Positions 60,193 to 64,000 of a stretch of DNA of 64,000 bases are shown here, piece after piece. A model generated the notes under the pieces. That model saw nothing but the letters and a program-made list of their open reading frames with translations, was not told the DNA's origin and ran no database searches. Where the stretch lies: NCBI GenBank assembly GCA_963822575.1, contig CAWGHZ010000004.1, positions 186,001-250,000 of the forward strand. Reading direction: 5' to 3'. Numbering within the stretch: position 1 is the first letter of the stretch; every line of letters starts with the position of its first letter. Made by a program: the position numbers and the translations under genes. Source of the stretch: CAWGHZ01 sp963822575. GTDB lineage: Bacteria; Pseudomonadota; Alphaproteobacteria; MPNO01; DASWLB01.

Positions 60193-61233
60193 ATGGGAAA
60201 CCACAGGACCGCGCTCGCCGTGGCGACGCTGGCCCTCGGCGCCGCCGCCGTCGCGACGCCCGCCCGGGCCGCCGAAGGTGTCGAGAACTTCTACCACGGC
60301 AAGACGATCCACTTCATCGTCGGGTTCGGCGCGGGCGGCGGCAGCTTCGACGCCTATGCACGCCTCGCCGCGCGCTACATGCCCGACCACATCCCCGGCC
60401 ACCCCTCGGTGATCGTGCAGAACATGCCGGGGGCGGGAAGCCTCAACGCGCTCAACTACGTGATGCACTCGGCGCCGCGCGATGGCACCGTGATCGGGCT
60501 CGTCAACCCGGTCATCGCCGTGCGCGCGCGCCTGCAGCCCAAGCTGGTGCCGCACGATCCGCGCAAGATGAGCTGGATCGGCAGCATGACCACCGACTAC
60601 TACACCTGCGGCTTCTGGACCGCGAAGCCGGTCACGCTGAGGGACCTGGAGACCAAGCACTTCGTGGTCGGCAGCACGGCGACCAACGGCGGCACCTTTG
60701 CCGGCGACAAGGTGTTCGAGTCGGTGCTCCACCTCGACTTCAAGGTCGTGCCGGGCTACGCCCACATGGGCGAGCTGCTGCACGCCGCCGAGCGCGGCGA
60801 GGTGCAGGGCTTCTGCGGCGTGATGAAGATGACGCTGAAGGCCCAGCTCTGGAAGCAGTACAAGTCGGGCCAGCTCCAGATCCCGGTGCGGGCGAACCTC
60901 AACCCCGATCCCGAGCTCGCCGGCGTCCCCAACGCGTTCGACATCATCAAGAACAAGGCCGATCGCCAGGTGCTGACCCTGCTCGCCGCGCCGTGGTATT
61001 TCGGCCGGCCGGTGATGGCGCCGCCGGATCTGCCGAAGGACCGGCTCGCCGCGCTCCGCGCCGGCTTCGACGCAGCGATGAAGGACCCGGCGCTCCTCAA
61101 GCAGGCGGAGAAGGAGCATCTCGATATCCGCCCGCTCACCGGCCAGCAGGTCGACGACGAGATCAAGGAAATCTACGACATCCCGGATGCCGTCATCGCG
61201 CACGCGAAGCCGATGTTCGGCGTGACCAAGTAG
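60193..61233 (+). CDS. Tripartite tricarboxylate transporter substrate-binding protein (TctC/Bug family)
   Basis: A 346-residue periplasmic protein with a signal peptide ending near ATPARAAEG. The mature protein shows the Bug fold: HFIVGFGAGGGSFDAYARLA, VIVQNMPGAGSLNALNYV, and APWYFGRPVMAPPDLPKDR (quotes shortened). Bug proteins bind carboxylates and aromatic acids. It serves with the TctA-TctB fusion encoded across the AraC gene. An AGGAGG-like site lies just before ATG 60193. Confidence 0.92.
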   Translation: MGNHRTALAVATLALGAAAVATPARAAEGVENFYHGKTIHFIVGFGAGGGSFDAYARLAARYMPDHIPGHPSVIVQNMPGAGSLNALNYVMHSAPRDGTVIGLVNPVIAVRARLQPKLVPHDPRKMSWIGSMTTDYYTCGFWTAKPVTLRDLETKHFVVGSTATNGGTFAGDKVFESVLHLDFKVVPGYAHMGELLHAAERGEVQGFCGVMKMTLKAQLWKQYKSGQLQIPVRANLNPDPELAGVPNAFDIIKNKADRQVLTLLAAPWYFGRPVMAPPDLPKDRLAALRAGFDAAMKDPALLKQAEKEHLDIRPLTGQQVDDEIKEIYDIPDAVIAHAKPMFGVTK

Positions 61234-61258
61234 GCGTAGCAGATAGGGCATAGGGCGC

Positions 61259-62116
61259 ATGGATTCGGCCGGAGGCCGCAAGGCAGCAGAGACACGCGCG
61301 GGGCGCGGCGCGGCGGCCGCGTCCCGCACGAAGACGCGGGGCGGGCGTTCGACCGGCTTCGTCACGATCGAGGGCGTCCGGCTCGAGGTCGCGCGGCGAG
61401 GCGATGGCCCGCCGCTCGTCCTCCTTGCCGGCGAGGAGATGCGCGAGGCGACGGCGCCATTCCTCGATGCGCTCGCCGCCGACTTCGAGGTGATCGTCCC
61501 ATCGCCACCGGGCTTCGGGCGGTCGGACCGGCCCGATTGGATCACCAGCGTCGACGACATCGCCTATCTCTACCTCGAGCTGATGCGCACGCTCCGGCTC
61601 GACAATGCGGTGCTTCTCGGCTGCTCGCTCGGCGGCTGGATCGCGGCCGAGATGGCGACCAAGGACACGTCGCGCCTCGCGCGGCTGGCGCTGGTCGGCC
61701 CCTACGGCGTCAAGTTCGGCGGCGTCACCGACCGCGACATCGCCGACATCTGGTTCCTCTCTCCCGACCGGGTGGCCGAGCTCGCCTGGGCCGATCCGGC
61801 GCAGGCCGGGCAGGACCTGGCGGCCCTCACCGACGAGGCGCTTGCCGTGATCGCTCGCAACCTCGAATCCTTCGCGCGCTTCTGCTGGGAGCCGTACCTC
61901 CACAACCCCAAGCTCCGCTACCGGCTGGGCCGCATCGACCTGCCGACGCTGCTGATCTGGGGCGAGGCGGACGGGATCGTGCCGGTCGAATACGGCAGGC
62001 GCTACCAGAAGGCGATCCCGGGCGCGCAGATGAAGGTCGTGCGTAAGGCGGGCCACTACCCCCATCTGGAACGGCCCGACGCCGTCCTGAAACTTCTGAA
62101 CGCGTTCGTGCGCTAG
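61259..62116 (+). CDS. Alpha/beta-fold hydrolase
   Basis: A 285-residue hydrolase with nucleophile Ser123 (LLGCSLGGWIA), acid Asp238 (WGEADGIVP) and His266 (AGHYPHLE). The first about 32 residues are an Arg/Ala/Gly-rich extension not typical of the family, so a later start is possible, but no better codon with a ribosome site is obvious. Together with the neighbouring flavin monooxygenase it resembles a ring-cleavage or ester hydrolysis pair in a degradative cluster. The substrate is unknown. Confidence 0.85.
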   Translation: MDSAGGRKAAETRAGRGAAAASRTKTRGGRSTGFVTIEGVRLEVARRGDGPPLVLLAGEEMREATAPFLDALAADFEVIVPSPPGFGRSDRPDWITSVDDIAYLYLELMRTLRLDNAVLLGCSLGGWIAAEMATKDTSRLARLALVGPYGVKFGGVTDRDIADIWFLSPDRVAELAWADPAQAGQDLAALTDEALAVIARNLESFARFCWEPYLHNPKLRYRLGRIDLPTLLIWGEADGIVPVEYGRRYQKAIPGAQMKVVRKAGHYPHLERPDAVLKLLNAFVR

Positions 62117-62122
62117 TGCGGC

Positions 62123-62279
62123 GGATTCGAAGTTCGCTATATTCCTCGTGGCGGGTATCGAGGCGAACTTCGAATCCAATACCCCACTCGAATCAATGAC
62201 TTGCTAGTGTCCCTATCGAAACCGCAGTTCGTGCGGTGTGCGACCCGGATTGAAACGGACTTTGGACCCGGGACACTAG
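62123..62279. repeat. Intergenic nested inverted repeats (MITE-like)
   Basis: GGATTCGAAGTTCGC (62123-62137) and GCGAACTTCGAATCC (62163-62177) are perfect 15-bp inverted repeats with a 25-base loop. Next to it CTAGTGTCCC (62204-62213) and GGGACACTAG (62270-62279) are perfect 10-bp terminal-type repeats enclosing a small CCGCA/TGCGG hairpin. It fills the gap between the hydrolase and the LLM gene and is more AT-rich than its neighbours. Confidence 0.6.
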
Positions 62280-62297
62280 GGCGAGAGGAGATCAGTC

Positions 62298-63470
62298 ATG
62301 CTCTGCTGGCACTTCACCGAGATGCCCTATCCCGATTTCCCGGCCGATGCGAAGTCGATCCGCATCAACCTGCCCAACGAATGCTTCGACCCGAAGATCG
62401 GCGCCCGGCTCTACAACCGCTATCTCGACGAGCACTGCATCGCCGACGAGCTCGGCCTCAACATCATGTTGAACGAGCACCACCAGACGCCGACCTGCAT
62501 CGACACCTGCGCGCCCCTGTCGGCCGCCATCCTGGCGCGCCAGACGCGCAACGCGCGCATCTGCATCCTCGGCAACCCGCTCGCGCACCGCAACGACCCG
62601 ATCCGCATCGCCGAGGAGATGGCGATGATCGACTGCATCTCGGAAGGGCGGCTCGAATGCGGCTTCGTGCGCGGCGTGCCCTACGAGATCTACGCCTCGA
62701 ACTCCAACCCGACCCAGACGGTCGAGCGCATGTGGGAGGGGATCGACCTCGTGGTCCGCGCCTGGCAGGCGACCGACAAGCCGTGGAACTACGAGGGCCG
62801 GTTCTGGCACCGCCGCTCGATCAACGTGTGGCCGCGGCCCTTCCAGACGCCGCACCCGCAGATCTGGATCACCTCATCGAGCGACAAGGAGAACGTCGCG
62901 CGCATGGCGCAGCGCGGCTACGTGTTCGCGATCTTTCTGCAGCCGGCTTCGGTGGTGAAGGAGATGTTCGACGTCTACCGCGCCAACTTCGTCGAGCACG
63001 GCCTGCCCGGCGGCGGCGGCATGGCCTACATGCCGCTGGTCTTCACCGGCGAGACCGAGGACGACGCGCGCAAGGGGGCGCAGGAGCTGACCTGGTACCT
63101 CTCCGCCGCCACCTCGCCGGCGCATTTCCGCAACCCGCCCGGCTACGCCCCGGTCGCCGCCAATGTGAGCATGATGCGCGCGACCGCGCGCGAGGGCGCG
63201 ACCAAGTCGATCCGCCAGCGCAGCCTCGATTCGCTGATGGAGGAGGGGATCGTGCTCGCCGGCACGCCCAACTCGCTCGTCCAAAGGATCAAGGACTACT
63301 ACGCCAAGGTCGGCGGGTTCGATCACCTGCTGATGATGCAGCAGGCCGGCTCGATGAGCCACGAGCGGGTGGTGCGGTCGATGACCCTGTTCGCGAAGGA
63401 GGTCTATCCGCAGATCAAGGATTTGCCGCGCACGCAGCCGGTCGAGCGTGCGCTTGCCAAGACCGCGTAG
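62298..63470 (+). CDS. LLM-class flavin-dependent monooxygenase/oxidoreductase
   Basis: A 390-residue luciferase-like TIM-barrel protein. GLNIMLNEHHQTPTCIDTC, LGNPLAHRNDPIRIAEEMAM, SEGRLECGFVRG and PQIWITSSS are the bacterial luciferase-type landmarks (quotes shortened). It would use reduced FMN or F420 to oxidise an organic substrate. AGAGGAG lies at ribosome-site distance before ATG 62298. It is followed after seven bases by a UROD/MetE-like gene. Confidence 0.9.
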   Translation: MLCWHFTEMPYPDFPADAKSIRINLPNECFDPKIGARLYNRYLDEHCIADELGLNIMLNEHHQTPTCIDTCAPLSAAILARQTRNARICILGNPLAHRNDPIRIAEEMAMIDCISEGRLECGFVRGVPYEIYASNSNPTQTVERMWEGIDLVVRAWQATDKPWNYEGRFWHRRSINVWPRPFQTPHPQIWITSSSDKENVARMAQRGYVFAIFLQPASVVKEMFDVYRANFVEHGLPGGGGMAYMPLVFTGETEDDARKGAQELTWYLSAATSPAHFRNPPGYAPVAANVSMMRATAREGATKSIRQRSLDSLMEEGIVLAGTPNSLVQRIKDYYAKVGGFDHLLMMQQAGSMSHERVVRSMTLFAKEVYPQIKDLPRTQPVERALAKTA

Positions 63471-63477
63471 GTCGGCG

Positions 63478-64000
63478 ATGGTCGCGTTCCAGGTCCATCT
63501 CGTCGGCGGCGTGCCGCTCGCCGACGCCGAGACGGTGTTCGGGGCGGCGAGCCGCATCCTCGGCCCCGCGCTGCCGCGCATTCCCGACGGCGAGGTCGGG
63601 CGCGGCTGGATGAGCTGGTTCGCGCCGATCATCACCGGGAACGACAGGCTCGAGCGCACCGACGAGGAGTTCCGTCCCCATCCGGGCGGCGAGCCGAGCT
63701 TCCGCTACCGGCTGCGGCCCGGCGTCGCGCCAGAGGAGGTGCGGTTCACCGGGCTGCGCCACGCCGCGGTCGCCATCGAAAGCTACGGCGTGTTCGCGCG
63801 CCTCAAGGCGGCGGGCGCGATCCGGCCCGAGGCGCGGTTCCAGTGCACCCTCGCCCACCCGATCCCGGTGATCCGGCGCTACTTCCCTGAGGCGCTGCAG
63901 GATGCGATCGAGCCGGCGTTCGAGCGCGCGCTCCTGGGCGAGGTGGCGAAGATCGTCGACGTCATCCCGCATGCCGAGCTCGCCATCCAGTGGGACTGCG
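63478..64000 (+). CDS. UROD/MetE-like superfamily protein (N-terminal part)
   Basis: Runs off the right edge; 174 codons are seen. FQVHLVGGVPLADAETVF, LPRIPDGEVGRGW and FQCTLAHPIPVIRRYF fit the family that groups uroporphyrinogen decarboxylase-like and cobalamin-independent methionine-synthase-like TIM barrels, whose members include demethylases and methyltransferases. ATG 63478 follows the LLM stop by seven bases. It is a second protein of this superfamily in the window, the other being at 21762-22916. Confidence 0.7.
   Translation, partial: MVAFQVHLVGGVPLADAETVFGAASRILGPALPRIPDGEVGRGWMSWFAPIITGNDRLERTDEEFRPHPGGEPSFRYRLRPGVAPEEVRFTGLRHAAVAIESYGVFARLKAAGAIRPEARFQCTLAHPIPVIRRYFPEALQDAIEPAFERALLGEVAKIVDVIPHAELAIQWDC

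Noticed and set aside
1..64000. CRISPR arrays, tRNA or rRNA genes, prophage or defence modules
   Set aside because: No regularly spaced repeats, cloverleaf patterns, integrase, phage structural or restriction genes were recognised on either strand.

Overview
The window is GC-rich and gene-dense. It reads as the chromosome of an alphaproteobacterium, probably a Rhodospirillales-like or related environmental lineage. The pointers are an alphaproteobacterial RpoH, a DUF3008 small protein, a SAM-II riboswitch in front of an O-succinylhomoserine sulfhydrylase gene, FNR/FixK boxes, and both TRAP and Ttt solute transporters. The species cannot be fixed from sequence alone. No rRNA, tRNA or CRISPR array was seen, and no stretch above 300 bases lacks a gene.

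Left part (1-30,850): a partial dihydroxyphthalate decarboxylase-like gene and a cupin; a CDF metal transporter; a broken DUF3008 gene; a hydrogenase-maturation-type protease; rpoH diverging from a cysteine-rich MarR-like regulator with paired operator-like sites; rplM-rpsI-argC-gamma carbonic anhydrase; a frameshifted amidohydrolase; a beta-propeller protein; SAM-II riboswitch plus metZ; apaG; folE; a TPR lipoprotein overlapping ispE; an OmpR-type regulator diverging from a FixK-type regulator around an FNR box; an amidase plus TRAP transporter operon; a MetE-like protein; ettA (frameshifted); a CBS protein behind a second FNR box; an FAD monooxygenase (frameshifted); an MFS permease; and a GT2/LAB_N/GT39 set for lipid-linked sugar transfer.

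Middle part (30,850-56,700): a 1019-residue FecR/RTX/nidogen-like predicted secreted protein, an IS110-family element with a structured 5' non-coding region (candidate bridge RNA), an FMN-dependent hydroxyacid dehydrogenase, then a long exopolysaccharide locus almost entirely on the minus strand. That locus holds a GT4 (frameshifted), the PEP-CTERM/EPS regulatory trio prsT-prsR-prsK, the matching initiating sugar transferase, rmlBACD for dTDP-L-rhamnose, a methyltransferase, GT2, Wzx-type flippase, GT4, a B12-binding radical SAM enzyme and another GT4. No exosortase, Wza or Wzc gene lies in the window.

Right part (56,900-64,000): a solute uptake and catabolic group with a TctA-TctB fusion permease, a divergent AraC regulator, a TctC binding protein, an alpha/beta hydrolase, an LLM flavin monooxygenase and the start of a UROD/MetE-like protein.

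Six conserved genes (DUF3008, amidohydrolase, ettA, FAD monooxygenase, GT4, prsR) are each broken by one single-base shift. Residual assembly indels are a better explanation than decay, because ettA and prsR are otherwise perfectly conserved and prsR is translationally coupled to an intact prsK. The best leads for new biology are the IS110 non-coding region, the paired operators between rpoH and the cysteine-rich regulator, and the two 17-bp operator-like sites before the sugar transferase operon.
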